Shown piece after piece: positions 9,401 to 17,553 of a stretch of 25,000 nt of DNA (positions are counted from its first letter, which is position 1; each line of letters opens with the position of its first letter). The notes under the pieces were generated by a model. That model searched no databases. It was not told the DNA's origin and worked only from the letters and a program-made list of their open reading frames with translations. The position numbers and the translations under genes are program-made. The DNA comes from Owenia fusiformis (Eukaryota; Annelida; Polychaeta; Sabellida; Oweniidae), in assembly GCA_903813345.2 (NCBI GenBank), contig CAIIXF020000295.1:1-25000 (forward strand), read 5' to 3'.

Positions 9401-12400
9401 ATTATATAATTTAGGCATACGTACATGTATACTTAATATTTCATTGGATTAACAGAACAATAGATTTGGTTGACTGTTCATTTCATGTTTATTTATGTCG
9501 CATACCTGCGTGAGAAACCTTGATATGCAGCCAGTCTCGTATGCGTTAGGATTTAATCTTTAAAATCTATTTCTGGTATAGCAGGATGATCACTGATTTT
9601 GCATAGTATAGTACATACCTAGTACTTTCAACAGTCCTGATATAGTTGTCGCATTGATGGCCAGTGTTAATACTACGATCCCTGCTGTGTGCAAGAACAC
9701 CTAGACAGGACAAGAAGCATACACGATAAAAAATGATGAAGATAAAATAACCAAGAATACGATCCGTTTTATCTAGATTTGATCATAATACTCTTAATTG
9801 ACAAATATTCTATATTCTATGGATTATGCACAAATATAATTATGATCGTGGTACAAAAATCTTTAAAACATAAACTATGCTATTCTCAAGCATGCAAGCC
9901 TTTTTTAGTTGTCATCGAATGAGCAATAACTGATTTTCCTTGATAAATTAATCATTATTGACTTGAAAATATTGTATTCACCTATTTTGGTATCTTTAGT
10001 CTGTAAACATATGCTAAATTTGTAGCTGTTCTTGACTAAAATAAATATATATTTAAAAAGAATTAGCCAAGTCTACCTTATTCCCTATCCGTTCATTGTT
10101 GAGGTTAGAATCTTGTACAACTTGGAGCGCCAACGCAAGGCCAACTGCTCCACGGAGGCCTCCCCATGTCATCACTAACCCATTGCGCCATGGCAAACCG
10201 TAACCAATTCTTGCTAGAATTGGACTAAAAAATCCTATGGTGATTCCTCTGAAATACATTATTTATTTTGTTATTAATAATTTTAATAATTTATGCATGT
10301 TCTTGTCAATCAGGATTTACTTTATTCAATAATTTTCTGAGGCATCATTTTGACACTCATAACATGTTTCCGTTTCAGAAAAATGCCCTGGTATTATGAA
10401 TCGCATTCTTTGATATCTGCTTATTTAGTTTGAATAACAATATCTGCCATTAAGGTATGTTACTCACTTAAATAAAGTAACAATTATTTGACGATATAAT
10501 ATCAATGTCAGTTTTGGAGAATATACATTTCCATCAAACCCTATGGTGATTTTTGCAAACTGTTTTCTACATTTTTAAGTTTTGTGTGATTATGAATCAC
10601 TTAATGACCATGATGACTTACATACTCTTTATCGTAAAATTATTTCAGACCTTAGTATATTACCACCTGTGTGATGACTTCAATAAATGCCCATAACTAC
10701 ATACACTGCCCTCGATAAGTTTGGCACCTTTTTTTCCCCCATTGAACTACGTGTTAAAGCCTCGTCGCCTTTGAATTTTTTATTTACTTAACCTGCGATC
10801 AAAATACTTATACTATTGATGGAAACGTAATTTGACTTTAATTTCAATACCTCCAAATTTTCTCAATTTTTTCCTCAATTACAATAGGTCGAAAATTGAT
10901 GATAATTTTGATGAATTTTTGAAAATCGACATTCCTATGTTAACCAATGGGAAATGATAGGTTTGCCGCAAGTCATATGACAGAATATCCATCAATCCGA
11001 GTCCTTGCAAAAAATACGAGTAAGGCAGGAAATTGAATTTGTTAACTTTATTTAACAAAAAATTGATATGTTTCTTCAGGTTCAACAAAGTTATAGGGCT
11101 TTAAAGTCAAAATTGTTTTTCAAAAAACCTCTCCCATTGAAATAACACAGGAGGCGAAAAATTATTTTCAAAAATGACTTTAAAGCGCTGTAACTTTAAT
11201 ATTAAACCAAACACTTAGTGTTTAAAAAAGTAAGACAATTCAATTTTCTATATAAAAATATTTTTTGCTGAATCTTTTACTGAAAAGATATCCCGATTTC
11301 TGATTTGCCCCGAACCCGAACCCATTGGATTACATGGGAATGAACATTTTCAAAAATTCATCAAATTTATCATCAATTTTCGACCTATTGTAATTGAGGA
11401 AAAAAGTCGAGAAAATTTGGAGGTATTGGATATAAAGTCAAGTTTCGTTTCCATCAATATTTTAAGTTATCTCATCGCCGGTTAAGTAAATAAAAATTGA
11501 AACGTAAAGAGGCTTTAACACGTAGTTCAATGGGGGAAAAAAGGTTGCCAAACTTATGGAGGGGAGTGCATATAGCCGCCCTAATGTAATAGTCATTGTA
11601 TTCTAATGTCATTGCCGTGAGATATTAACACTGGCACATGATTACAACACAGAGGGTAAAATAGGGATAATAATACATAATCTAAGAAATTATCCTTAAT
11701 ACTTATGGTGGCCATATATGGGTAAAAAGTTCTTACATTCTATTCTAAAAATAATCCACTGGAATGACAGGATGGTGAATTCACAGGGATAATTATTATT
11801 ACAATCTAAGAAATTATCCCCTCGATATATGATGGGGATTAAAAACAGATCTCACATACATGTCTACTAACTAAACAATGTAGAGTTTTTTTTTATTATC
11901 GTGGCAAATTGTTAATTTCTCACCGTATAACAGTTATTGCAAAGTAGAGAGCGAGCATATAAAATGCATCCAGTCCAGTTATCCCTCCCAGAGCACGTTC
12001 TGTGATTACAACACCAACAAGGATGAAGATCAACGTGTTCGCTAAGTACGCCAACATCTCCCAGAATCTGCAAGCAAATGCAAGACTGGGTTATCTGCAT
12101 ATTGAAGCTACAGCAAGTAACAAATGTTTGGTAGAATATTTGTTGACATGTTTAGTTTTCCAACAAGATGACATTTCATCTTAGGATGTGTTTACCGAGA
12201 ATTTCTCAAATATTTACAAAGACGATGAGTTCATTATATCGACTATCTTGAGATTAACCTTACACGTCTCTGTTTCATTTGATCATCATCTAGTACTACA
12301 GGACCTTTCCATACTAAATAATAGGTGCAGATTTGAAATAAACTAGATAACAGCAACACCAAGACGTAGCAAATCCCATAGAATGCTGCCATGGCTGCCA

Positions 12401-15400
12401 TTTTTGAAATAGCGGCCTATTAGCCCAAATTTTCATTAGACAGGACTTCAATATGCTCCTAAGTATTCACATACAAAATTCCGACAAAATCTCTCCACTA
12501 CTTTTCAATAAAGTAACAACGTAAAATAACACACATAAAAATGGCTGCGCATGCCATTTTTCAAAATGGCAAATCACTAGCCAATTTGACTTAAGAGTAG
12601 CACGTTTCTTCTAATCACATATAGAATTTCAATCTCAACGTCAGAAATAAAATTTTAACAAAACAATATTTTTCGAGTTATAGTAATAGAAAATGTAAAA
12701 TAACACAAATTGGCGGCCGTTTTTCAAAATTGTGCCAAGTGTATTGTAGTTATTGTCCGCACGGGCAGACGGACGGAGTCGTTCTCTATGATTTAGGCGA
12801 GTATCAGATTGAACCAAATGTGATGTTTACCTGTGTAAAAAGGCCTCAACCTCCGGACTGATACTTGTCTTCTCAGCACTGACGATGACCCCAAGAACGA
12901 CGACAGCTAGAACCCCAGAAACTTTAAGAAACTGTTCGCCTGAAATGTTAAAATACGATTTCATATGATTAGCACCAGGCCCGTAAGACACTTTTCTCCA
13001 AGGGGGGTGCGGTTTTTAGCTTACTAAAGAGAATATAAAGTTGTCATTTTTTGCCGCTTAAATCAAATCGCGTAAGTCAGAGGGGGGGGGGGTGCTCAGT
13101 TACTCCCTATATTGGTTTGGAATTAACAAATGCAACTTCCAAAAGTTCCAATTGTGGGGGGGGGGGTGTGAGGAGTGGCCCACTCCCCCTAGAAAATTTT
13201 ACAGTTTTGAGATGCTATTTGGTGCTTTCTGGGCACTTTCAAAGTGTAAGTTTCCAAGTTGAACGCCACCACCACGGGAATAAGAGTTGAGTGAATAAAA
13301 ACTGAGCATTCAGAGGGGTCTGGGGGTTCTCCCCCAGGAAAATTTTGAAATTTGGTTGTATGTGGAGCGAATTTGCAACCATCTGGTACGCCTGTGCGTT
13401 ATGAGTCAATAAGAAAAATGTGTATTTTTTTCAAATTCTTTTGGGGGTGTCAAAGTGGATGAGAGGGTGAAGTGGGATGTAATGCCAGTAGGGGAGCAAG
13501 GGGTTGTCCCCCAGAAACATTGACCATATCAAGGTGCTATTTGATGATGTCTGGGCACTTAAAAAATGTCTGAGACAATACATGAAATTCAGAATATTTT
13601 CTTTTGTTTTGTGGGGGATGTGAGGGTTGGCTAACTCTCCTAGAAAATTTTAAAATTTAAAGATGATATTTGGTGCTTCTGGGCACTTTTAAAGTGTATT
13701 AGTCAATAAAAACATTGAAAAACAATCACAATTTTTTCAAATTTTGGGGGTTTCAAAGGGGGGGGGGGGTGCCAGAGGGGGAGGTGGGGCTGGGGTGCCA
13801 GAGGGGGAGCAAGTGTTTGTCCCCCATATCAAAATTTACAATATCAAGGTGCTATTCGATGAAGTTTGGGCACTTTAAAAGTGTCTGTGCCTAAAAGTGC
13901 CTATTTCCCAAGAAAATTTTACAATTTTAAGATGCTATTTGGTGCTTTCTGGGCACTTTAGTCAATAAAGTTAATAAAAAAATTTGAATTTTTTTTTTTG
14001 GGGGGGGGTGTTAAGGGGGGGGGGGGCTGCCATCGGTCTATGTAAGTGCAAGATGCAAGGGGGGGAGCAAGTCCCCCAGAAACACTAATTATATCAAGGA
14101 GCTATTTGATGATGTCTGGGCACTTTAAAAGTGTCTGAGACAAAACACTAAAATAAATTTAGAACTTTTCCATTGTTTTGTGGGGGGGTGAGGGGTGGCC
14201 AATACCCCTAGAAAATTTTACAATTTTAAGATGCTATTTGGTGCTTTCTGGGTACTTTCAAAGTGTATGAGTCAATGAAAAAAAATTACAAAAAGAATTT
14301 TTTTTCAATTTTTTTTTTTTAAATTTATTTTGGGGGGTGACAAAGGGGGGTGCGGTCGCACCCATCGCACCCCCCCATCTGACGGCCCTGAGCACGTTAT
14401 ATAACGTGGCGCTTTAAACGTTCCCATTTCGAACGAAGTTGAGCTAATAGGACAGAATTTTCATATTATTAAAATGTATGCGAAATGGTGAGGTGCACGT
14501 GCAACAGTTCATTTAGGATATGTCGGGAAAATATTATATACGGTTGCCTCGGTAGTAAGACGATACTCAGTATACAATACATTAGTTCATGATACATGCT
14601 AGATATGGTTCAGGTGGCTGAATTAGTTTTCATATATAATTATGAGCATATTTCCGATCCGAACATCCGATGCTGTATATCCTAGATGTAACTCCTCAGA
14701 AATCAACATCATATTTTATATCAGACACATTGAACACAAGCCTGTTGAGTGTCAATTGTAAATAACTTACCAATGTAATAAGTGACATATGTTGATGCCA
14801 GTGTGATTGTTATTTCCGTCAATGCGTCATTGAATATTTTGGACAGCCAATATGTTGTTAGCTTCCCCATCACAAGGCCGAATGCAGGGCCACCCAGAGC
14901 GACTTGCAAAAACTCAAATAAAATCTCATGGCCTAAAATATAATAATTACAAAATTGAATCATATAAAGGATCAGAACTGATCAATTCTCATCCCAGGAC
15001 TTTTTAGACATTTCGGGATAAACTATTGTTGTGTCACAAACCTGCCATTGTCATTCCTGGTGTGGCCAACTTCAAAAAGACTTTGAACAGCACTATAGCC
15101 GCTCCATCATTCAAGAGTGATTCACCTTCGATCAATGTGCCAAGCTGCTTAGATGCGCCTAATAAGAGAAGAAGCAATTATCATACTTAGAGATGCACGT
15201 TCATTCACTCCAATAATCAGACATTGTGTAATAATAATAAATGCATCCTTCTGTGATTCATACTTCAAACCTCGTGTTCAAGAGTTTTGGAATTTACAAC
15301 GAAGTGGAAGTCGTCAATGTCCAAACTTTAACCATTCCTATTTAACTGGCAAACGGTGGGTTCAAACAAATCAACCATTAAATCAGTACGAACGAAATGA

Positions 15401-16439
15401 TTACGCTTAACTCCTTTATTTAATGATCACCTAGGTCTTTAAGTAATGCCACAACAGCCACTGGGTCAGTGGCACTCAAGATGGATCCAAACATCATAGA
15501 CTCAGTCCACGTCCACTCGTATGTAAAAACAAACATAGCAAAGAGTCCTGTCAGTCCAGTTGCAATTGCTGAAAATCAATGACAATGAAAGATATGAATA
15601 CGAAAATGTCCAAAATCAAAATAAACTATGATGCGTAAAAAATAGGAAGATTATAAGGTGAATTAAAACCACATACGCAGACATTTTTTCTTCACATTGA
15701 CTTTTATGATATTAACATTCATGCGCAAGCATGTTCAAAGTATCACTGATCAGTGGACACATCTTTAGTTTTATCACGTTCGTACTATTGTCGACAATAC
15801 AATATGTAGGATATGCTTACCCAATCCAGGAATAGCAAGGATCACAATCTGTACGAACGACTTGAGGAATGTATGAGCTTCCATTGCAAAAGCAGATTCG
15901 AACACAAGAACGGGCAGAAACACATTGAGAAGCGTATGTGGGTTTATATGGACAATGGTTGTGTAGGCAGCAAAACTTGGAACTTGGCTGGAGATAATGC
16001 CAATCAACGATCCAAACAGCAGCAAAATCACCGTGTATGGAAGGCGTAACTTTTGCAGTATCGTGCTCTTCATTATGAATCGAATCAGAGCTGCAATTAA
16101 AGAAGGCTAGGTTTAGTACCATCTGCGTAAATAAACTCCAAATAAATTAACACATTTTTATGTTGAATCAGATTTTGGGGGATTCAAACTTAGAAGTGGT
16201 AGATGTTGGCTTAACTGTAGCGAATTAGGCTATAATTTTACATTCTTCTTAAAATTCAAATAGGCTAAAATGAGCGATTTTTAACTTTGGCCTTATTGGG
16301 GCGAACTGCGGGCGTTTTCTTTAGGATTTCGCATGACAATATCTCAACGACTTTAGCTTGACCTACCGCCTAGAGCACAACTGGTGAACACAAACATAAT
16401 CATTGTTGGCTCCGCGTGTTCGGAATGACTTTCCGTCAT
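3346..16439 (-). CDS. SLC9C1: Sperm-type voltage- and cyclic-nucleotide-gated Na+/H+ exchanger (22 coding exons, complete)
   Basis: Plasma-membrane Na+/H+ exchanger of the sperm flagellum in characterised orthologues, raising internal pH on hyperpolarisation. I joined 22 minus-strand exons with all phases consistent. Predicted protein is 1232 aa with exon 17 or 1245 aa with exon 18. Exchanger domain is about residues 10-422, with ATDP at 147-150, GESLLND with N177/D178, and MTWGGLRGAVGLALAL in exon 8. A linker of about 200 aa follows. The voltage sensor spans about 619-761, with S4 basic residues at 743, 746, 749, 752, 755, 758 and 761. The CNBD starts near 905 and its phosphate cassette is encoded by alternative exons. 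The C-terminal region has GWTQEKIKLHLEKSYLVDL. Domain order and length fit sNHE (human about 1177 aa, sea urchin about 1300 aa). Start: ATG at 16439 in good context (ACCATGA), with an in-frame TGA 42 nt upstream. An upstream signal-peptide exon, as in sea urchin, cannot be excluded. Identity is very secure; exact ends of exons 20-22 less so. Confidence 0.95.
3665..3942 (-). CDS. SLC9C1: SLC9C1 exon 21 (C-terminal region)
   Basis: Acceptor atgattacag, phase 1 to 0. Joined to exon 20 it reads LIQGKGIIAHSR, then EGPCVLPRNTNKL, which fits the spacing of this region in the sea urchin orthologue as I know it. Upstream sequence is also open and offers another acceptor at 4051. The donor is AAAAG|GTATAT; an alternative AAG|GTAGAA, exon end 3704, is also in phase. 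Confidence 0.8.
4250..4367 (-). CDS. SLC9C1: SLC9C1 exon 20 (C-terminal region)
   Basis: Acceptor tttgatag, donor G|GTATGT (strong); phase 0 to 1. Encodes GWTQEKIKLHLEKSYLVDLH through FADTLLIQ. The frame stays open for 59 nt past this donor to a second GT (AAG|GTTAAG at 4191), a possible alternative end. Confidence 0.87.
4549..4677 (-). CDS. SLC9C1: SLC9C1 exon 19 (end of CNBD, GC donor)
   Basis: Acceptor atcttccag; phase 0 to 0, 43 codons. Completes the CNBD: VQ from either cassette joins LYFISGNDMM, then SQLEYRLWRVCAIRL. The coding frame must join SFQ to GWTQEK of exon 20, which requires a CAG|GCACGT donor, i.e. a GC-AG intron. No GT donor in frame fits. Confidence 0.9.
4870..5085 (-). CDS. 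SLC9C1: SLC9C1 exon 18 (alternative CNBD cassette B, Ala type)
   Basis: Acceptor gatttcttgtag, donor CAG|GTTTGG; phase 0 to 0, 72 codons. Starts LDGKV, carries a longer acidic loop, then GSVLGEIGLLTKKTRAATV and ends TAETSVQ. Cassette Glu (about 1005) and Arg (about 1014) are present; the residue after the Arg is Ala. Including A and B together would duplicate the cassette and disrupt the beta-roll, so the two are most likely mutually exclusive. Confidence 0.92.
5118..5294 (-). CDS. SLC9C1: SLC9C1 exon 17 (alternative CNBD cassette A, Thr type)
   Basis: Acceptor gtgttacag, donor CAG|GTATGA; phase 0 to 0, 59 codons. Starts FEGTV, has an acidic loop, then GNVIGELGVLLDRPRTATA and ends TSETSVQ. 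The Glu (about 992) and Arg (about 1001) of the phosphate-binding cassette are present, and the residue after the Arg is Thr. It is homologous along its 3' half and at its first residues to exon 18, only 32 nt away. Splicing A directly to exon 19 gives a normal-length CNBD. Confidence 0.93.
5573..5797 (-). CDS. SLC9C1: SLC9C1 exon 16 (N-terminal half of the CNBD)
   Basis: Acceptor tcgcaatag, donor AGG|GTAAGT; phase 0 to 0, 75 codons. Encodes MVEERMKRLLSAPATIPPPL, then the first CNBD strands: GEVIMREGESTKGVYIIVSG. This half is constitutive; the following half comes from one of two alternative exons. Confidence 0.95.
6189..6337 (-). CDS. SLC9C1: SLC9C1 exon 15 (S4-CNBD linker)
   Basis: Acceptor cttgtgtag, donor ATG|GTTGGT; phase 1 to 0. 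Encodes MLQREHPGIAVSVKTVQAIR and GLLDEGEAVKLEM. The GTTGGT donor is weak. A better-looking GTAAAC lies 4 nt downstream but breaks the frame into exon 16, so the first was chosen. Confidence 0.92.
6607..6690. repeat. Imperfect hairpin in SLC9C1 intron 14
   Basis: CTTCATCCTCCAAAAGCAG pairs imperfectly with CTGCTTAGGAGGATGAATG across a short loop. Probably a small decayed foldback; no coding potential. Confidence 0.45.
6788..6989 (-). CDS. SLC9C1: SLC9C1 exon 14 (S4-CNBD linker)
   Basis: Acceptor ctctcttag, donor G|GTAAGT; phase 0 to 1. Encodes INKQLRLGYDVGKGYIFGEE, the family-typical helical segment after the voltage sensor. Confidence 0.94.
7214..7420 (-). CDS. SLC9C1: SLC9C1 exon 13 (S3 and S4 voltage sensor)
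   Basis: Acceptor gttttatag, donor AAG|GTTTGT; phase 0 to 0. S3 is WNQFDLLLIFLSVADVIIEL. S4 is KVVKIFRILRISRVLRLFK, with seven Lys/Arg exactly every third residue. This is the voltage-sensing signature, and the count matches that known for sNHE. The whole sensor paddle lies in one exon. Confidence 0.96.
7421..8015 (-). other. SLC9C1 intron 12
   Basis: Contains a GC-richer patch (about 7680-7960) unlike the surrounding AT-rich introns, with a small perfect hairpin TACGTCC-CTC-GGACGTA near 7904-7920. This could be a decayed SINE or MITE, but no tRNA-like promoter boxes were found. Confidence 0.35.
8016..8501 (-). CDS. SLC9C1: SLC9C1 exon 12 (linker, S1 and start of S2)
   Basis: Largest exon (162 codons), acceptor atattttcag, donor AAG|GTAAGG. 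Encodes YWKQFEHGMLSREAVRKL, then S1 (about 619-640, DWFEYAIFALIGINCTEVI) and S2 (YVFLLCYIVEAVIK), where a Glu and Lys sit in the usual countercharge positions. Confidence 0.95.
8693..8833 (-). CDS. SLC9C1: SLC9C1 exon 11 (linker, CxxC pair)
   Basis: Acceptor ttgcttag, donor AAG|GTCAGA; phase 0 to 0. Encodes a charged segment with TCEYCEH (two Cys two residues apart) and FKEMENEARLRVLKAQK. Confidence 0.88.
8961..9142 (-). CDS. SLC9C1: SLC9C1 exon 10 (linker to voltage sensor)
   Basis: Acceptor aactag, donor GAG|GTAAGA; phase 1 to 0. Encodes a soluble, helical segment beginning MSDISAPKRMAMASAV and containing DRFLADADWD, typical of the sNHE linker after the last exchanger helix. Confidence 0.92.
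9219..9280 (-). repeat. Dispersed short repeat, copy 1 (SLC9C1 intron 9)
   Basis: Read on the minus strand: CCCTTTGCATTCGTTGACTT ... AACTAGACTCTGCGCGCAAG. Matches copies at 22119 and 24209. The ends are loosely complementary, like a very small MITE. Confidence 0.65.
9619..9700 (-). CDS. SLC9C1: SLC9C1 exon 9 (last exchanger helix)
   Basis: Acceptor ctgtctag, donor G|GTATGT; phase 0 to 1. Encodes VFLHTAGIVVLTLAINATT then ISGLLKVLG, the final exchanger helix with the conserved INATT. Confidence 0.93.
10077..10248 (-). CDS. SLC9C1: SLC9C1 exon 8 (GLRGAVGLALAL helix)
   Basis: Acceptor gtatttcag, donor AAG|GTAGAC; phase 2 to 0. Encodes MTWGGLRGAVGLALALQVV, which includes the conserved Arg of the exchanger core. 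Confidence 0.95.
10704..11568. mobile_element. Palindromic Tc1/mariner-like foldback element in intron 7
   Basis: Left end CACTGCCCTCGATAAGTTTG and, in reverse complement, right end CACTCCCCTCCATAAGTTTG. Such ends are typical of Tc1-like MITEs. TA precedes the left end; the right flank is CA, a probably mutated TA. Arms of about 250 bp are clearly complementary, and the inner parts also pair (CTTTAAAGTCA at about 11101 with TGACTTTAAAG at about 11176). So nearly the whole 865 bp is one palindrome. No transposase. Confidence 0.85.
11662..11820. repeat. Pair of direct repeats in intron 7
   Basis: GGGATAAT plus a short spacer plus AATCTAAGAAATTATCC occurs at 11664-11695 and 11786-11820. Each copy is itself an imperfect palindrome (GGATAAT / ATTATCC). 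Confidence 0.55.
11924..12067 (-). CDS. SLC9C1: SLC9C1 exon 7 (exchanger helices)
   Basis: Acceptor ttgcttgcag, donor CG|GTGAGA; phase 2 to 2. Encodes FWEMLAYLANTLIFILVGVV, a canonical NHE helix, and then GLDAFYMLALYFAITVIR. Confidence 0.95.
12385..12740. repeat. Degenerate tandem repeat in intron 6
   Basis: Three related units: ATGGCTGCCATTTTTGAAAT, GGCTGCGCATGCCATTTTTC and TTGGCGGCCGTTTTTCAAAA, the last two preceded by GTAAAATAACACA. Period is about 150-175 bp. Confidence 0.5.
12831..12939 (-). CDS. SLC9C1: SLC9C1 exon 6 (exchanger helix and AEKTSISPE)
   Basis: Acceptor aacatttcag, donor AG|GTAAAC; phase 1 to 2. Encodes SGVLAVVVLGVIVSAEKTS and SPEVEAFLHR. Intron 5 upstream is 1.8 kb because of a transposon insertion. 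Confidence 0.94.
12976..14390. mobile_element. Transposon with internal G-tract tandem array, 5-bp target-site repeat, in intron 5
   Basis: Ends CAGGCCCGT (left) and, in reverse complement, CAGGGCCGT (right). Both lead into GGGGGGTGCG, forming short terminal inverted repeats. AGCAC flanks both sides (12971-12975 and 14391-14395). Inside, a unit with GATGCTATTTGGTGCTTTCT alternates with AAGGTGCTATTTGATGATGT, each followed by GGGCACTTT. About eight sub-units separated by runs of G. No transposase frame, so non-autonomous. Family not assigned: ends look hAT-like, but the flanking repeat is 5 bp, not 8. Confidence 0.75.
14771..14932 (-). CDS. SLC9C1: SLC9C1 exon 5 (exchanger helices)
   Basis: Acceptor tattttag, donor G|GTAAGT; phase 1 to 1. 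Encodes LQVALGGPAFGLVMGKL and IFNDALTEITITLASTYVTY, the NHE segment in which EITITLA is strongly conserved. Confidence 0.95.
15042..15158 (-). CDS. SLC9C1: SLC9C1 exon 4 (ND ion-binding motif)
   Basis: Acceptor is tcttattag, donor G|GTTTGT; phase 1 to 1. Encodes GASKQLGTLIEGESLLNDG. The Asn177-Asp178 pair is the conserved ion/proton-binding motif of electroneutral exchangers, so catalysis is predicted to be intact. Confidence 0.95.
15431..15568 (-). CDS. SLC9C1: SLC9C1 exon 3 (ATDP ion-site segment)
   Basis: Flanked by attttcag and G|GTGATC; phase 1 to 1. Encodes MMFGSILSATDPVAVVALL, the unwound helix of the Na+/H+ exchanger ion site (residues about 140-157). Confidence 0.95.
15821..16090 (-). 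CDS. SLC9C1: SLC9C1 exon 2 (exchanger helices)
   Basis: The acceptor is ttaattgcag and the donor G|GTAAGC; phase 1 to 1. Encodes LPYTVILLLFGSLIGIISS and NVFLPVLVFESAFAMEAH, both hallmark NHE segments (the FLPVLVFESAF helix). Confidence 0.95.
16367..16439 (-). CDS. SLC9C1: SLC9C1 exon 1 (start codon, first membrane helix)
   Basis: Encodes MTESHSEHAEP followed by the hydrophobic stretch TMIMFVFTSCALG. The donor is G|GTAGGT, phase 1. Joined to exon 2 it gives SCALGALIRFIM, a continuous first helix. A short His/Glu-rich N-terminus precedes the helix. In sea urchin this region is longer and begins with a signal peptide, so this may not be the very first coding exon. Confidence 0.82.
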
Positions 16440-16661
16440 GGTGCTGGTCGGATGGTGTTCACGATTTGAAATAAAATATCCTCAACTCCTTTGATTTCAA
16501 ACAAAACAGCCAGCCGCTCTCAACGAATTTGAAGGCAATCCGTGAATTTAACACTAATAGTAGTATACATTGTATACTTTTGCCTGATTTATAACTTTAT
16601 GTTCATCCATCATGGCTCCGTCCTTTATCCAATATGGCGGCAATTGCGCGTCAAATCTTTA

Positions 16662-16689
16662 TGACGTCAATTATTCAAATATGACGTCA
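16662..16689. promoter_or_regulatory. Two perfect CRE octamers upstream of SLC9C1
   Basis: The palindrome TGACGTCA occurs at 16662-16669 and 16682-16689, two copies 20 bp apart, 223-250 bp upstream of the SLC9C1 ATG. CREB/CREM sites of this kind drive many testis-specific promoters. A CCAAT (16629-16633, plus strand) and an ATGGCGGC YY1-like core (16635-16642) lie between them and the gene. No TATA box is obvious. Function is inferred from position and known motif. Confidence 0.5.
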
Positions 16690-17118
16690 CGACTTAAGGA
16701 AATAGCATCATATCACAGATTTGGGTACTTGTTCAGTCTATGATCTGAGAATGATCAAACCATTTTCTATTCCAATGCAGCCCAGCCTAGTCAATTATGT
16801 AAGAAGCCCGTGATTTAATTTAGGCCTACTCTCGTCTCTCACGCGTGACTCTGTACATGCATATAGAGAAGACTATTCAACAAGGCCCGGGATCTAGACC
16901 TATTCATAATTAGAGCTGATTTTCAATTTGGCCCTAATCGGGGCTATAAGATACCACGGACCTGAAGATACCCGGTATGTCATGATAAGTAATGAGGCCC
17001 CAGACTAGGTTCATTTATTGTATTATATTTCTTTATTTCCAATTGAACCATGGACTTGATTTGATTCCTTTTCATTAAACTAAATGTAATAAATGCTCTT
17101 GCGATTGCCAATAGAATG

Positions 17119-17202
17119 TCAAAGTGCTCTTATAACGAAAGTGGACACAACAGCGAGAAGTAGGAGACAGCGGCACAAGACGGACACCCTAAGAACAGTC
17201 AT
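17119..17202 (-). other. 27-codon signal-peptide-like small ORF upstream of SLC9C1
   Basis: ATG in good context (AAAATGA) encodes MTVLRVSV, then LCRCLLLLAVVSTFV, a textbook signal-peptide profile, then a stop. It is on the SLC9C1 strand, 763 nt upstream of the assigned ATG. The sea urchin orthologue begins with a signal peptide, so this might be an upstream exon. However, I found no phase-compatible consensus donor/acceptor pair joining it to exon 1. It may be chance. Confidence 0.2.
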
Positions 17203-17553
17203 TTTTAACAGCTTGTATAGATATTTCGCAAGGGTTTCTGTCCGCTGAACCCAAGTTTATTGAAACAAGGAACATTGGTTCTCTGAGATACAATGTTTTT
17301 GAAATTTTTGAATTGCTATATGCCCCTCACTTTTGAAAATTGATTTTGTGTGGTCATGGGGTAAGAAGGACCTAAGCCTAAAATTTCCAAAACAGTAACT
17401 TAATCCTACACAAGAAAGGTATCTGAATTGCAAAGACTTTTGGATTGTCTTAAAAACATACCGGTAAGCTGGAGGCCCTTCACTGACACGCAGTTCAAGG
17501 GGTTTTCTCAGTCGAAAATCCCCTTTGAACGACTCTACATGTAAGCTTATCTA

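Larger units (their letters stand above)
16500..17553. other. Intergenic 5' flank of SLC9C1
   Basis: Contains the CRE pair and the small signal-peptide-like ORF described separately. Otherwise no supported gene. Confidence 0.5.

Noticed and set aside
10879-11088. Minus-strand open frame in intron 7
   Set aside because: Entirely inside the palindromic foldback element; AT-rich chance frame.
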